Source: Litorimonas sp046250185
GTDB lineage: Bacteria; Pseudomonadota; Alphaproteobacteria; Caulobacterales; Maricaulaceae
Reading direction: 5' to 3' (one strand)
Assembly: GCF_046250185.1 (NCBI RefSeq)
Contig: NZ_CP176469.1
Length of the DNA: 64,000 bases
In this document: positions 31,521 through 41,108 of the stretch, piece after piece
Layout: every line of letters begins with the position of its first letter
How positions within the stretch are numbered: the first letter of the stretch is position 1
Notes under the pieces: model-generated
What the model saw: the letters and a program-made list of their open reading frames with translations, nothing else
Database searches by the model: none
What the model was told of the DNA's origin: nothing
Translations under genes and position numbers: made by a program

Positions 31521-32897
31521 TTATCGGCTATAAACGCGATAATCCCAAGGCTCTAATATGAGCGTTGTGTCGCTATTGATCGTTATAGTCGCATCGCTTT
31601 GAAATTGATCATAAGTTCCATGCGGCAGAGCATCGGTGAAAGACACACTTTGCAAAGTATCAGAGAAATTGAAGACAGCCAGCACCGCCTCATCCCCCCG
31701 CCGCCGAATAAAGCTGAAGACTTTTTGCGGATTGTCATTTTCAACTTTCGTCGTCCGCGCGCCCCACGCCCCGTTATGTAGAACGGGATTATCTGTTTTT
31801 AACTCGATCAAATTGCGGAAGAGGTCTTGAAAAGGGTGGTCGTCATTCCAACGGATGAGGTCTTTTTCAAAAAACTCCAAGCGCTTCGTGTTGCCCGCCT
31901 CTTGCCCATTATAAATGAGGGGGATACCCTCACCCACAAAGGATAGAACCATAGCGGATTCCAAAGCGTCGCCGTAAATGTCAAAAGGTGTCCCGTCCCA
32001 AGAGTTCTGGTCGTGATTAGAGGTATAGATCATGCGCATCGCATCCGCTGGCCATGCGGACTCGTTCGCGGAGTAATAGCCATAGAGTGCGCCCGTATCC
32101 GCTCGCCCTTGCGCGATATTTTTCATCGCATCTTTCCATTCCCACGCATATGTCGCGTCAAATGCACGGGCGTGCAGGTCACGAGTTTGCCACTCTGCCA
32201 GCATGAACACTGGCTTTATCGCGTCGAGCCTCGCCCGCACGCCTTCCCAAAAGTCGAGCGGGACGTATCCAGCCACATCAGCCCGAAAACCGTCTACATC
32301 CATCTCCTCAACCCAATATGTCATGGCATCTGACATATGCGCCCGCACACCAGGCTTGGAAAAATCAAGATCAATAATATCTGACCAATCCCACCAGGGC
32401 GTCGGGCGGAAATCGCCATTCCAGTTTTTCTCATACCAATCTGGATGTTCAGTCGCCATAGGATGATCCCACGCCGTGTGATTGGCGACCCAATCGAGAA
32501 TAACGTAAAAGCCCTGGTCGTGCGCCGCATCAACCAAGGACTTGAAATCTTCCTTTGTGCCAAATTCAGGGTTCACACCAAAATAGTCTTTGACCGAGTA
32601 ATAGCTGCCCAAAGTCCCCTTTCGGTTTTTTTCTCCGATCGGATGAATTGGCATGAGCCACAGAATATCGACACCCAATTCTTTGAGGCGTGGCAAGTCT
32701 TCTTGCACTTTGGCAAAGGTGCCTTCCTCTGAATATTGCCGTGTGTTGATCTGATAAATAACTGCATCTTTCGACCATTCGGGATGCGTCAGCTTCACAT
32801 ATGGCTCAGGCGTATAATCATTAGGCAGCGGCGTATCCGTCGCTGCAGAACAGGCTGTCAGCCATAAGGCCGCAAGGATGGGAAGAATACGTCTCAT
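31521..32897 (-). CDS. GH13 alpha-amylase-family lipoprotein
   Basis: The 458-aa enzyme has a lipobox LWLTAC (Cys16) and a GH13 catalytic barrel: region I DWVANHTAWDHP, nucleophile Asp207 in GFRADVAGY, acid/base Glu235 in FMLAEWQ, and Asp296 in YTSNHDQNSW. A short C-terminal beta domain follows. It starts directly with the barrel and lacks extra carbohydrate-binding modules. Being lipid-anchored, it probably trims maltodextrins in the periplasm or at the outer membrane. Its start overlaps the stop of the GH97 gene by 4 nt and the DUF6445-type gene follows at 6 bp, so all three are one operon. Confidence 0.88.
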   Translation of the reverse strand: MRRILPILAALWLTACSAATDTPLPNDYTPEPYVKLTHPEWSKDAVIYQINTRQYSEEGTFAKVQEDLPRLKELGVDILWLMPIHPIGEKNRKGTLGSYYSVKDYFGVNPEFGTKEDFKSLVDAAHDQGFYVILDWVANHTAWDHPMATEHPDWYEKNWNGDFRPTPWWDWSDIIDLDFSKPGVRAHMSDAMTYWVEEMDVDGFRADVAGYVPLDFWEGVRARLDAIKPVFMLAEWQTRDLHARAFDATYAWEWKDAMKNIAQGRADTGALYGYYSANESAWPADAMRMIYTSNHDQNSWDGTPFDIYGDALESAMVLSFVGEGIPLIYNGQEAGNTKRLEFFEKDLIRWNDDHPFQDLFRNLIELKTDNPVLHNGAWGARTTKVENDNPQKVFSFIRRRGDEAVLAVFNFSDTLQSVSFTDALPHGTYDQFQSDATITINSDTTLILEPWDYRVYSR

Positions 32898-35062
32898 AGC
32901 TTTTTAAACCGAATAGCTGCGCCGCCGCTGCGACCCAAAGGTAGAGATATCTGATCCACCGCCGTAACAGATTTTGTTTCAATCACGATGTCATAGGGGT
33001 TCGTCTCAAAATCCGCCTCTGGCCCGTCCCTATAAATCTGAGCCTCATATAATCCTTCACCTAAAAAGTTCAGGTCGACATCAAGCTCTCTAGCATCGGC
33101 ATCGGTGAGAGCGCCCACATACCAATCGTCAGAATTTCGGTCCTTCCGCGCGATGACGGCATAATCTCCAACCTCGCCAGACAGAGCGATAGATTGCTCC
33201 CAATCAGTTGGTACGTCTTTGATAAATTGGAAGGCGTCAGGGCGAGCCTCGTAATTCTCATTGAGGTCCATGACCATTTGAATGGGAGAATAAATGGCAA
33301 CATATAACGACAACTCTTTGGCCAGCGTATGTTCGATCCGGGACCGCACATCATTGCGCTGCAAATCGTCAGCCACCACAGGTCTCTCATTTGGCCTGAG
33401 ATCAAACGCGCCCGCGGTGTAGTCCATTGGGCCAGACAGCATGCGGGTGTAAATCAAATTCAAAGCATGATCTGGCCCATTGGGCGGAATACCCCATGCG
33501 TTAAATTCCTGCCCTCGCGCACCTTCTCGAGAGACCCAATTTGGGTAAGTTCGGCGCAGCCCCGTATCTTTAACAGGCTCATGCGGGTTCATTGCGATCT
33601 TGTGATCTGCGGCCAGTTTTACGACTTTGAGGTGATGGTCCACCATCGCTTGGCTATCGTGAAACTCATATTGCGCGATGCCGTTTTCATCGATGCGTTT
33701 GATATTACCAGCATCCGCGACATAGCCTGACTTGATCACGCGCACATCATGGGCCTCCATTAAATCAAGCGCGTCTTCGAGCTGATTTTCGTAATTTGTA
33801 ATGTTACCTGATGTTTCGTGATGCCCGATCAGCCGAACGCCCACCTCTCGGCCGTAGCGGGCGACTTCGGCAATATCGAAATCGGGATAAGTTTCTGTGA
33901 AAGAGAATACATCGCCATTGTTAAACCAATCACCGTCCCACCCGATATTCCAGCCCTCAACCAAAACGCCATCAAAGCCGTGCTTGGCAGCGAAATCCAT
34001 CTTGGCTTTTGTGGCTTCTGTCGTGGCAGCATGGTGATTGATCTCACCCGATGTATTCCCCCAAGTACCTTCTTTGATGTGCTGCTCCCACCAAATACCG
34101 ACATATTTGCCAGGCGTAAACCAGCTCACATCTCCCAGCGCATTGGGTTCATTAAGGTTCAAAATGAGATCAGAATTGATCAAGCCAACCGCATCGTCCG
34201 CGATCTGAATTGTGCGCCAAGGGGTTTCAAAAGGCGTTTGCGTCTTGACCAAAATTCCGTCAGCGCGCGGCGTTAGATCAGCTTGCAAAACACCTTCACG
34301 CTGCTGATGCAATGACATAGCGGAGTAATCCACAAGAGCCGCTTCGTGGATAGAGAAATGCGTGCCGTCCTGATTTTCAAATGTCGCGGGTGTATGCACC
34401 ATCTGCAAATCGCCCGTTGGTTTCTCGCTGTAGAGATATTCGTAGCGGTTATACATGCGCGCGGGGATTGTCCAAGAGGTCGTCGCTGGACCGACATTGA
34501 AGTCTGTCATTTCTTCGGTGATCGACACCGCGGCTAATCCGGCCTGTTTTGGGACTTCGTAACGAAAGCCAATACCGTCATTGAAAGCTCGCACGCGGAT
34601 AGAAAATTTGAGGTTGGGCGTGCCCCGCTCTGCATGGACGAGCAATTCTTTATGCGCATCGCGCACAATACGGCGCTCCCCCCAAGGCTGCTCCCAGCTT
34701 GTATCGACAGTATTTTCTTCAACGCTGAGAATTCGCAGGTCGGTATCCAAACCGTGCTGTTCCAAAAATCGCAGACCTAAGCGCGAGTCGCCCAGCACAG
34801 TCATGCCTTCGCGAGAGACGCTGTAAGTCAGCTTGCCACCTTCATCCGACAAGACGTAACTATTTTTCCCATCAGGTGAGGAAAGGCGAACAGTCTGCAC
34901 TTCGCGCGGTGTAGAGCTTAGCTCGACACTTTGCTTGGCACTGGACGCTGGGTTAGAGGTTTCGGATTGGGCCGTTGTAGCCATATCGCAAGCGGACAAG
35001 GCAACTGTCGAACCCAATAAAAAAAGCGCGGTGAGTCGCATATACAATGTAAAATATCCCAT
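32894..35062 (-). CDS. GH97 alpha-glucosidase lipoprotein (SusB-like)
   Basis: The 722-aa protein has a lipoprotein signal (STVALSAC) and the three-part GH97 plan: an N-terminal beta domain (VQTVRLSSPDGKNSYVLS), a TIM barrel beginning near KYVGIWWEQH, and a C-terminal beta domain. Barrel motifs VLVEGWNIGWDGDW, LIGHHETSGNITNYE and MNPHEPVKDTGLRRTYPNW match the inverting SusB subgroup, in which the glutamate of HHETS acts in catalysis. So it is more likely an alpha-glucosidase than the retaining alpha-galactosidase subgroup. AAGGA 8 nt before ATG 35062 supports this start. It would release glucose from maltodextrins in the periplasm. It is first of a three-gene operon. Confidence 0.9.
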   Translation of the reverse strand: MGYFTLYMRLTALFLLGSTVALSACDMATTAQSETSNPASSAKQSVELSSTPREVQTVRLSSPDGKNSYVLSDEGGKLTYSVSREGMTVLGDSRLGLRFLEQHGLDTDLRILSVEENTVDTSWEQPWGERRIVRDAHKELLVHAERGTPNLKFSIRVRAFNDGIGFRYEVPKQAGLAAVSITEEMTDFNVGPATTSWTIPARMYNRYEYLYSEKPTGDLQMVHTPATFENQDGTHFSIHEAALVDYSAMSLHQQREGVLQADLTPRADGILVKTQTPFETPWRTIQIADDAVGLINSDLILNLNEPNALGDVSWFTPGKYVGIWWEQHIKEGTWGNTSGEINHHAATTEATKAKMDFAAKHGFDGVLVEGWNIGWDGDWFNNGDVFSFTETYPDFDIAEVARYGREVGVRLIGHHETSGNITNYENQLEDALDLMEAHDVRVIKSGYVADAGNIKRIDENGIAQYEFHDSQAMVDHHLKVVKLAADHKIAMNPHEPVKDTGLRRTYPNWVSREGARGQEFNAWGIPPNGPDHALNLIYTRMLSGPMDYTAGAFDLRPNERPVVADDLQRNDVRSRIEHTLAKELSLYVAIYSPIQMVMDLNENYEARPDAFQFIKDVPTDWEQSIALSGEVGDYAVIARKDRNSDDWYVGALTDADARELDVDLNFLGEGLYEAQIYRDGPEADFETNPYDIVIETKSVTAVDQISLPLGRSGGAAIRFKKL

Positions 35063-35079
35063 CTATTATTTCCTTAGAG

Positions 35080-35163
35080 TTTACACGATTTTGCAAATTT
35101 TTGGAAATTATTTGACATAATTTGCTTATAAACATGATTTTGCTATGTAATTTTTTGCAAAAT
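35080..35163. promoter_or_regulatory. Divergent promoter between GH97 and halogenase genes with shared element
   Basis: TTTACACGATTTTGCA (35080-35095), continuing into ATTTTTGGAAATTATTT, closely matches the sequence at 41201 upstream of the TonB receptor. A TTTTTGCAAAAT box follows at 35152-35163, just before the ribosome site of the halogenase gene. Both the GH97 operon (start 35062) and the halogenase gene (start 35179) would read from this 116-bp gap. Confidence 0.45.
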
Positions 35164-35178
35164 TAGGTATAAATTTAT

Positions 35179-36690
35179 ATGAGCGATAGACAGATAAAAA
35201 AAATAGTCATTGTCGGTGGTGGCTCTGCCGGCTGGATGACGGCAGCCGCTTTGGCTAATGCCGTTGGGCAGTCTTGTAGCATCACGCTCGTCGAATCCGA
35301 GAGCATCGGCACAGTGGGCGTCGGTGAAGCCACGATCCCTCCGATCAAATATTTCAATCAAACCCTCGGTATTGATGAGGCAACATTTGTCAAAGAGACC
35401 CAAGGGTCATTTAAGCTCGGGATTGAATTTATCGATTGGGCGGAAAAAGGGAAAGCCTATTTCCATCCGTTTGGGCGCTACGGCGCAGAATTTGATAGCG
35501 TGCCTTTCTACCACTATTGGATGCGCGAACATTTGGCCGGCAATGTCGATAGCCTGGATGACTATTCCATGGCGTGGGTCGCGGCGAAAAACCACCGCTT
35601 TGACCATCCCATGCGCGACAAGCGACAAATTCAGTCGACCTATGACTACGCCTATCATTTCGATGCCACGCTATATGCCCAATATTTGCGCGAATACGCC
35701 GAAGCGCGTGGCGTGACTCGTTTTGAGGGGAAAGTTGTTGCAGCGAATTTGTGCGCAGAGGACGGCTTCATCGAAGCCATTAAGTTGGAAAACGGCGACG
35801 TTATTGACGCAGATTTCTTCATCGATTGCTCTGGCTTTGGTGGCTTATTGATCGAGAAGACCTTGAAGACAGGTTACATTGATTGGTCGCATTGGTTGCC
35901 CTGTGACCGTGCTGTTGCCGCAACTTGCGAACGCGTCGGCGACACGCTGCCCTACACAAAATCAACAGCCAAAGACGCGGGCTGGCAATGGCGTATTCCG
36001 CTACAACATAGAACGGGCAATGGGTACGTGTATTGCAGTCAATATAAAGATCAAGATACAGCCACCGAGACCCTGCTTAACGGTTTAGACGGTGCGCCAA
36101 CATCTGAGCCTAAGCACTTGCGGTTTACGACCGGCATGCGCAAAGAATTCTGGCACAAAAACTGCGTCGCGATAGGACTATCGGCTGGGTTTATGGAACC
36201 ACTTGAGTCCACTAGTCTTCACATGATCCAATATGCGATTATGCGCCTAATCGCGATGTTCCCAGACAAGGATATGTCGCCGCTGCTGCAAGAGGAATAT
36301 AATAAACTCACCCGCGAAGAATATGAGCGTATTCGCGATTTCCTCATTTTGCACTACACAGCCACGCAGCGCGATGACACAGAGTTTTGGCGCTACTGCA
36401 AGAATATGAGTATCCCAGACACGCTACAATATAAGATCGACCACTTCCAAAACGGTGGACGTATCGTGTCTCATGCAGGGGAGCTGTTCACCAATCCTAG
36501 CTGGATTGCGGTCTATATCGGGCAGAACATTATTCCCAGCCGTGCCCCCGCGATTACGCAAATGCGCTCACATGTGCCTGTATCAGACAGGCTCAAAAAC
36601 ATTCATGACGCCATGGCTGATGCTGCCGCGCATATGCCCAATCATGATGACTTCATCGCGAATTATTGTCAGTCAGCCGCGCTGCAATAA
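35179..36690 (+). CDS. Flavin-dependent (tryptophan-type) halogenase family protein A
   Basis: The 503-aa protein has the FAD site GGGSAGWMTAAAL, then GVGEATIPPIKYF, GSFKLGIEF with Lys79 (the lysine that carries the chloramine/HOCl intermediate in PrnA-type enzymes), the halogenase signature GWQWRIPLQ and EPLESTSLHM with Glu343, matching the catalytic Glu346 of PrnA. All catalytic residues are thus present. A free tryptophan substrate is doubtful. Homologues of this group sit beside TonB receptors in carbohydrate loci of marine bacteria and their role is unclear. It is monocistronic, divergent from GH97, and runs 22 nt into the tail of the convergent second halogenase. Confidence 0.85.
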   Translation: MSDRQIKKIVIVGGGSAGWMTAAALANAVGQSCSITLVESESIGTVGVGEATIPPIKYFNQTLGIDEATFVKETQGSFKLGIEFIDWAEKGKAYFHPFGRYGAEFDSVPFYHYWMREHLAGNVDSLDDYSMAWVAAKNHRFDHPMRDKRQIQSTYDYAYHFDATLYAQYLREYAEARGVTRFEGKVVAANLCAEDGFIEAIKLENGDVIDADFFIDCSGFGGLLIEKTLKTGYIDWSHWLPCDRAVAATCERVGDTLPYTKSTAKDAGWQWRIPLQHRTGNGYVYCSQYKDQDTATETLLNGLDGAPTSEPKHLRFTTGMRKEFWHKNCVAIGLSAGFMEPLESTSLHMIQYAIMRLIAMFPDKDMSPLLQEEYNKLTREEYERIRDFLILHYTATQRDDTEFWRYCKNMSIPDTLQYKIDHFQNGGRIVSHAGELFTNPSWIAVYIGQNIIPSRAPAITQMRSHVPVSDRLKNIHDAMADAAAHMPNHDDFIANYCQSAALQ

Positions 36691-38177
36691 GCATCTATGT
36701 AATCTTGATGAGAGCCAACTTTCTCCACCGCCTGATCAATGATCCGCTCAACATTGCCCAATAGCTCATTCAGTTGCGCCTCGCCGAGTAAGCTAGCGCG
36801 CGCGTGGAAATTTTGAGGGACTAAGCCCTGCCCTGCCATGACTTGCAACCAGCTAGCCTGACCAAAAAGGTCGTCGGGATCTTTGTATATCAACGCCGTT
36901 TCCGCAAACATATCCATCTTCGCTTTCAGCGAGTCCGGCACATCCATTGTGCGCACATAGTTCCAAAACTCTGTGTCTGTTCGGTCCGTGCGGTGATAAT
37001 GCAGGATTAGGAAATCACGGATCAGATCAAACTCTTTGATTATCAGGCGATTATATTCTTGGGTGTTGGCATCGGAGAAAGCCCTATTCGGGAACAATTC
37101 GATGAATTTGGAAATATTGGCCTGAATGAGATGGATAGAGGTGGATTCTAGCGGCTCCATAAACCCACTCGACAGACCAAGTGCGAGGCAGTTTTTGTGC
37201 CAAAATGTCTCTCGGCGACCCGTCGTAAATTTCAGCAGACGAGGCTCGCCAATCGGTTTGGCATCAAGGTTATCGAGCAAGGTCGCGCGTGCAGCGTCTT
37301 CCTCAACAAAATCAGATGCAAAAACATGGCCGTTACCCGTGCGGTTCTGTAGAGGAATTCGCCACTGCCACCCTGCATCATGGGCTGTGGCTTTCGTGTA
37401 AGGCAGAAGTGGTCCGTCCTTCTCGCTCGCCACGGCAAAGGCGCGGTTCATGGGCAGCCATTGGCTCCAATCAAGATACTTCACGCCAAGGGCTTGCCCG
37501 ATGAGCAATGCGCGAAACCCTGAACAATCGATGAAGAAGTCACCCGACAACTCTGCACCGCTCTCAAGCGTCACGGATTGAATATGCCCTGTCTCTGGAT
37601 CAAGGCGCACATCATTGACCTTACCCTCTGTCCGTTTGACGCCCAACGTCTCAGCATAGCGGCGAAGATATTGACCATAGAGGCCAGAGTTAAAATGGTA
37701 GGCATATGAGAGACCAGAGATTGAGGTGTTCCCGACCCTCGGCACATGGGCGAACCGATTTTTATAGGCCGCCTTATGGTGTATCGAATAATCCCAAAGG
37801 TTCGATTTCAGGTCATATTCTTGACGCGCGCGCAGCCAGTAATGGTGGAAATCCAGATGATTAATGGGCGCCCCAATATGCCCAAAGGTATGCAAATAAG
37901 ACTCGCCGATATGCCCCCAATTATTGAACTCAATCCCCAGCTTAAAAGTCGCACGACACTCTCGCATGAAGTCAGCTTCATCGAGGCCGAGCATGCCGTT
38001 AAAGCGCAAAATTTGCGGGATCGTCGCCTCGCCCACGCCGACCGTGCCGATTTGATCTGACTCGACCAATTCGATCTTTGTCACAGGGCTAAGGAATTTC
38101 GCGAGCGCTGCGGCAGCCATCCAGCCTGCCGTGCCGCCCCCGACAATAACTATTTTCTGGATGTGATTATGGCTCAT
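36669..38177 (-). CDS. Flavin-dependent (tryptophan-type) halogenase family protein B
   Basis: The 502-aa paralogue of the neighbouring halogenase is similar over its full length: GGGTAGWMAAAAL, GVGEATIPQILRF, ATFKLGIEF with Lys79, GWQWRIPLQ and EPLESTSIHLI. It therefore keeps the FAD site, the reactive lysine and the catalytic glutamate. It lies 117 bp after the TonB-receptor gene on the same strand, separated by a strong stem-loop, so part of its expression may come from read-through. Its 3' end overlaps the convergent paralogue by 22 nt, so the two genes form a tail-to-tail pair. Confidence 0.85.
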   Translation of the reverse strand: MSHNHIQKIVIVGGGTAGWMAAAALAKFLSPVTKIELVESDQIGTVGVGEATIPQILRFNGMLGLDEADFMRECRATFKLGIEFNNWGHIGESYLHTFGHIGAPINHLDFHHYWLRARQEYDLKSNLWDYSIHHKAAYKNRFAHVPRVGNTSISGLSYAYHFNSGLYGQYLRRYAETLGVKRTEGKVNDVRLDPETGHIQSVTLESGAELSGDFFIDCSGFRALLIGQALGVKYLDWSQWLPMNRAFAVASEKDGPLLPYTKATAHDAGWQWRIPLQNRTGNGHVFASDFVEEDAARATLLDNLDAKPIGEPRLLKFTTGRRETFWHKNCLALGLSSGFMEPLESTSIHLIQANISKFIELFPNRAFSDANTQEYNRLIIKEFDLIRDFLILHYHRTDRTDTEFWNYVRTMDVPDSLKAKMDMFAETALIYKDPDDLFGQASWLQVMAGQGLVPQNFHARASLLGEAQLNELLGNVERIIDQAVEKVGSHQDYIDAYCSAAD

Positions 38178-38229
38178 ACCGTCCTTTTACATGCGAAGCT
38201 ACGGCGTGTCAGCGTCCGAAATCGTCGCG

Positions 38230-38264
38230 CATGAAAAAGCCTGCCAGTGATGAACTAGCAGGCT
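38230..38264 (-). terminator. Intrinsic terminator/attenuator between TonB receptor and halogenase B
   Basis: On the minus strand AGCCTGC pairs with GCAGGCT across a 13-nt loop and is followed at once by TTTTC. It lies 30 nt after the receptor stop codon and 53 nt before the halogenase start, and would make the receptor transcript much more abundant than the halogenase transcript. Confidence 0.75.
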
Positions 38265-38294
38265 CAATTTCGTTTATCTAATCAGGTGATCAAA

Positions 38295-41108
38295 TTAGAA
38301 TTTTTTGGACACAGTCACGTTGAACGTCCGACCGTAAAGCTCGTGACGGCTGATGACGCGCTCGCCATCAATATCAAAGCTTGTGCGGAACGGCTCATCT
38401 GTCAGGTTATAAGCCTCAAGATTGACACCAAAGCCTTCCAGCGGACCATCGTCCCAAGCGTAACCGATTTGTGCATCGAAGATCAATTCGCTGGTCGCGT
38501 CTTGTCCAATCAGAGCGCCGTCAAATTGCTGAATTTCCGAGAGGAATTTCGAGCGATAACGACTATTAAGACGCGCTTGGAAGCCATGATTTTCGTAATA
38601 ACCTGACGCACTCCATGTTGTTTTCGAATAGCCTGGGATATTTCTATCACTACCGTCTTCAAGAGTTAGGCTGCTATCAGCATATGTGATCGACGCATCA
38701 ATACCAAAACCAGCCAGATTTTCAGGCAAGAAACGGTCAAAGCTCTGACGCACAGTGGCTTCAATACCTGTAATTTTAGCGGTCTCAAAGTTTTCATCTG
38801 TTGATTGCCCTGCAATCGCGATTTCAGGACTTCCATTTAGAATTGACCCAAAGCCTGCCTGACGAATTTGCTGAGAAATATCGACCTGAATATTTCTATT
38901 TACAACATAGTCACTGATGTCTTTGTGGAAGACAGCAATCGCAATCGCACTATCCTCTGCAAAGTATTTTTCAAATGCGAGGTCGAATTGCGTGGATGAG
39001 TATGGGCGCAATAGCGGGTTACCGCCGCTTAGATTGAAACAGAAATCATTCATAGCGGGATTAAATCCAGTCACGACATCTGGAACTCCATCTGCATTTG
39101 TATCTCGACATACTTGTGAGTTCACATTCACAGACTGGTTTGCTGCCATTTGATCGAGGCGCGGACGCGTGAGTGTTCTAGCGGCCGCCGCACGAATAAA
39201 GGTATCTTCACTGACCTCAAAGCTCAAATTGGCGCTTGGCAACCAATCGGAATAACTATCCGTGATGGTCTGCTCACCTGCGCCAGCTAGCGTACCTGTT
39301 GAAGACTGACGTGTGTCAACATATTGAACACCGATATTACCGCGTATCGGCACAGCACCGTCATGCGAAATATTGGCCATCGCATAACCCGTGATAATGT
39401 CTTCTTCGACAGTCCAAGCGACGCTATTTGCAGCCTCAACACGATATGTGCCGTCATCGCGCAGTGTGGCAGGGTCATAAACAACCACGTCTAGTCCAAG
39501 GTTGCCGGAATTTGTGGATCCGGCACTTCCTGCACCTGGAATAGGCGCTTGAATACTTCTTGGGAAACGGGGATCATCATCGGTGCGGACAAAGCCAGCC
39601 CCTTCGCGCAGGAAGCTCTCATTTGAGTTGAAAGACTTTTCACGGTCCGTGACCAAAGCCCCGACTACGATGCCTTCGATAAAGCCTTTATCAACGCCAT
39701 ATTCGACTTCGCCGCGAAGCTGAATCAGGTCATCCTCAATACTTGGCTCTTTCACAAAACCAACTTGGCCCCAGCCACCCGGATCGGTCAGGAATATTTG
39801 GCTTGGATCTGCAAAATCAGAGCCTGCATTGATTGAGTACTCGCCATCTTCTGGCAAATCATAAGTTAGCGTATTCAGCAGCGATGTATCGCGGAACCCT
39901 GGAATAAAATCACCACCTGGGTCAGGGTTGACGTTTGTTTGTAGGATTTGACCCCCGCGGCCTGCGTATGATTCATAGTCAATGTCGGATTTATCGAGCG
40001 TTGACATGGAAATATCGATCGTGCCTTTGACGCGATCTGAGAACTGGTTAGAGAAGTTGGCGCCTATGGCAAAGATTTCCGCTGTATTGCCCTCTGTGTC
40101 CGTACGAACGATTGGGCCGACATTTTCATAAGTCGCTGAGTCAGCGTAGCTGCCAGATTGTCCCGTCACAGCAGACGGGCCAGACACACCCGCCCACGTC
40201 GCGAGGGGTGTTTCAACACCGCGGAAAATGCCTTCATCGTCAAAGTCAGAGTAAGCCACATCAAATGTCGCTTGGAACGCGTCTGTCGGCTCGAACTGTA
40301 ATGTGCCGGCCATGGATGTGCGTTTAAAGTCACGAGAGACAACACCAGAGCGCGGGTTGTCCTGTGGATAGGAAATACCGTTTAAGCTGCCAGGATTTTG
40401 CGGCTTCAACTCGCGCGAGAAATACTGCGTTGGGTTTGACTGATGCGTCACACCCAAAGACCACCCAATGGTGCCGTCTTCGTTTTGATCGATATATGAA
40501 CCGAACAGACGATAGCCCTGATCAGAGAAGTCTGGGTTCAAATTGCCATTATCGTTGAAGATATATTTCGCAGACAGGTTGATAGATTGTTCTGTGCGAT
40601 CAAGTGGACGCACGGTGCGCAGATCAACAGCGCCGGCAATGCCAGTGGCAGCTAGTCGTGCATCGGGTGTCTTATAGACAACGCCCTGAGCGATGAGTTC
40701 AGACGGGAAGACATCGAATTCGATGCCGCGATTATTACCTGCAGAGACCATCTCGCGACCATTGAGCAAAGCGACTGAGAAGTCTGGACCCAAACCACGG
40801 ATCGAAATTTGTTGCGCACGACCCCGAACCCGTTGCGCTGTTACACCTGGCAGTCGAGCCAGTGAGTCAGCGATGGAAACGTCTGGCAGTTTACCAATAT
40901 CCTCAGCTGTGATCGCCTCGACGATAGAAGACGACTCGCGCTTCAGCTTTAAGCTGTCAGCGATCGATTGACGAATACCTGTCGCAACGACTTCGTCTTC
41001 AACAATAGGCGCGTCCTGCGCCGTCGCGGAAAAGCTCAAAGCGAGTGTTAGAGCCGTTGCGGCGGCGCTCGCCATATAGGCACGTTTGAAATTATTGGCA
41101 GATGTCAT
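38295..41108 (-). CDS. TonB-dependent receptor (Caulobacter/Xanthomonas type)
   Basis: The 937-aa outer-membrane receptor has a signal peptide (ALSFSATAQ) and the plug domain with a short lead (VVATGIRQSIADSLKLKRES) and IGKLPDVSIADSLARLPGV. It then has RGRAQQISIRGLGPDFSVALLNGRE and a beta-barrel ending in FNVTVSKKF with the terminal Phe. The lead and plug match the TonB-Xanth-Caul receptors that take up plant or algal oligosaccharides. Its neighbours (GH97, three GH13, sugar MFS) make maltodextrin or starch oligomers the likely substrate. No SusD-like partner is present, as expected for Proteobacteria. Confidence 0.92.
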   Translation of the reverse strand: MTSANNFKRAYMASAAATALTLALSFSATAQDAPIVEDEVVATGIRQSIADSLKLKRESSSIVEAITAEDIGKLPDVSIADSLARLPGVTAQRVRGRAQQISIRGLGPDFSVALLNGREMVSAGNNRGIEFDVFPSELIAQGVVYKTPDARLAATGIAGAVDLRTVRPLDRTEQSINLSAKYIFNDNGNLNPDFSDQGYRLFGSYIDQNEDGTIGWSLGVTHQSNPTQYFSRELKPQNPGSLNGISYPQDNPRSGVVSRDFKRTSMAGTLQFEPTDAFQATFDVAYSDFDDEGIFRGVETPLATWAGVSGPSAVTGQSGSYADSATYENVGPIVRTDTEGNTAEIFAIGANFSNQFSDRVKGTIDISMSTLDKSDIDYESYAGRGGQILQTNVNPDPGGDFIPGFRDTSLLNTLTYDLPEDGEYSINAGSDFADPSQIFLTDPGGWGQVGFVKEPSIEDDLIQLRGEVEYGVDKGFIEGIVVGALVTDREKSFNSNESFLREGAGFVRTDDDPRFPRSIQAPIPGAGSAGSTNSGNLGLDVVVYDPATLRDDGTYRVEAANSVAWTVEEDIITGYAMANISHDGAVPIRGNIGVQYVDTRQSSTGTLAGAGEQTITDSYSDWLPSANLSFEVSEDTFIRAAAARTLTRPRLDQMAANQSVNVNSQVCRDTNADGVPDVVTGFNPAMNDFCFNLSGGNPLLRPYSSTQFDLAFEKYFAEDSAIAIAVFHKDISDYVVNRNIQVDISQQIRQAGFGSILNGSPEIAIAGQSTDENFETAKITGIEATVRQSFDRFLPENLAGFGIDASITYADSSLTLEDGSDRNIPGYSKTTWSASGYYENHGFQARLNSRYRSKFLSEIQQFDGALIGQDATSELIFDAQIGYAWDDGPLEGFGVNLEAYNLTDEPFRTSFDIDGERVISRHELYGRTFNVTVSKKF

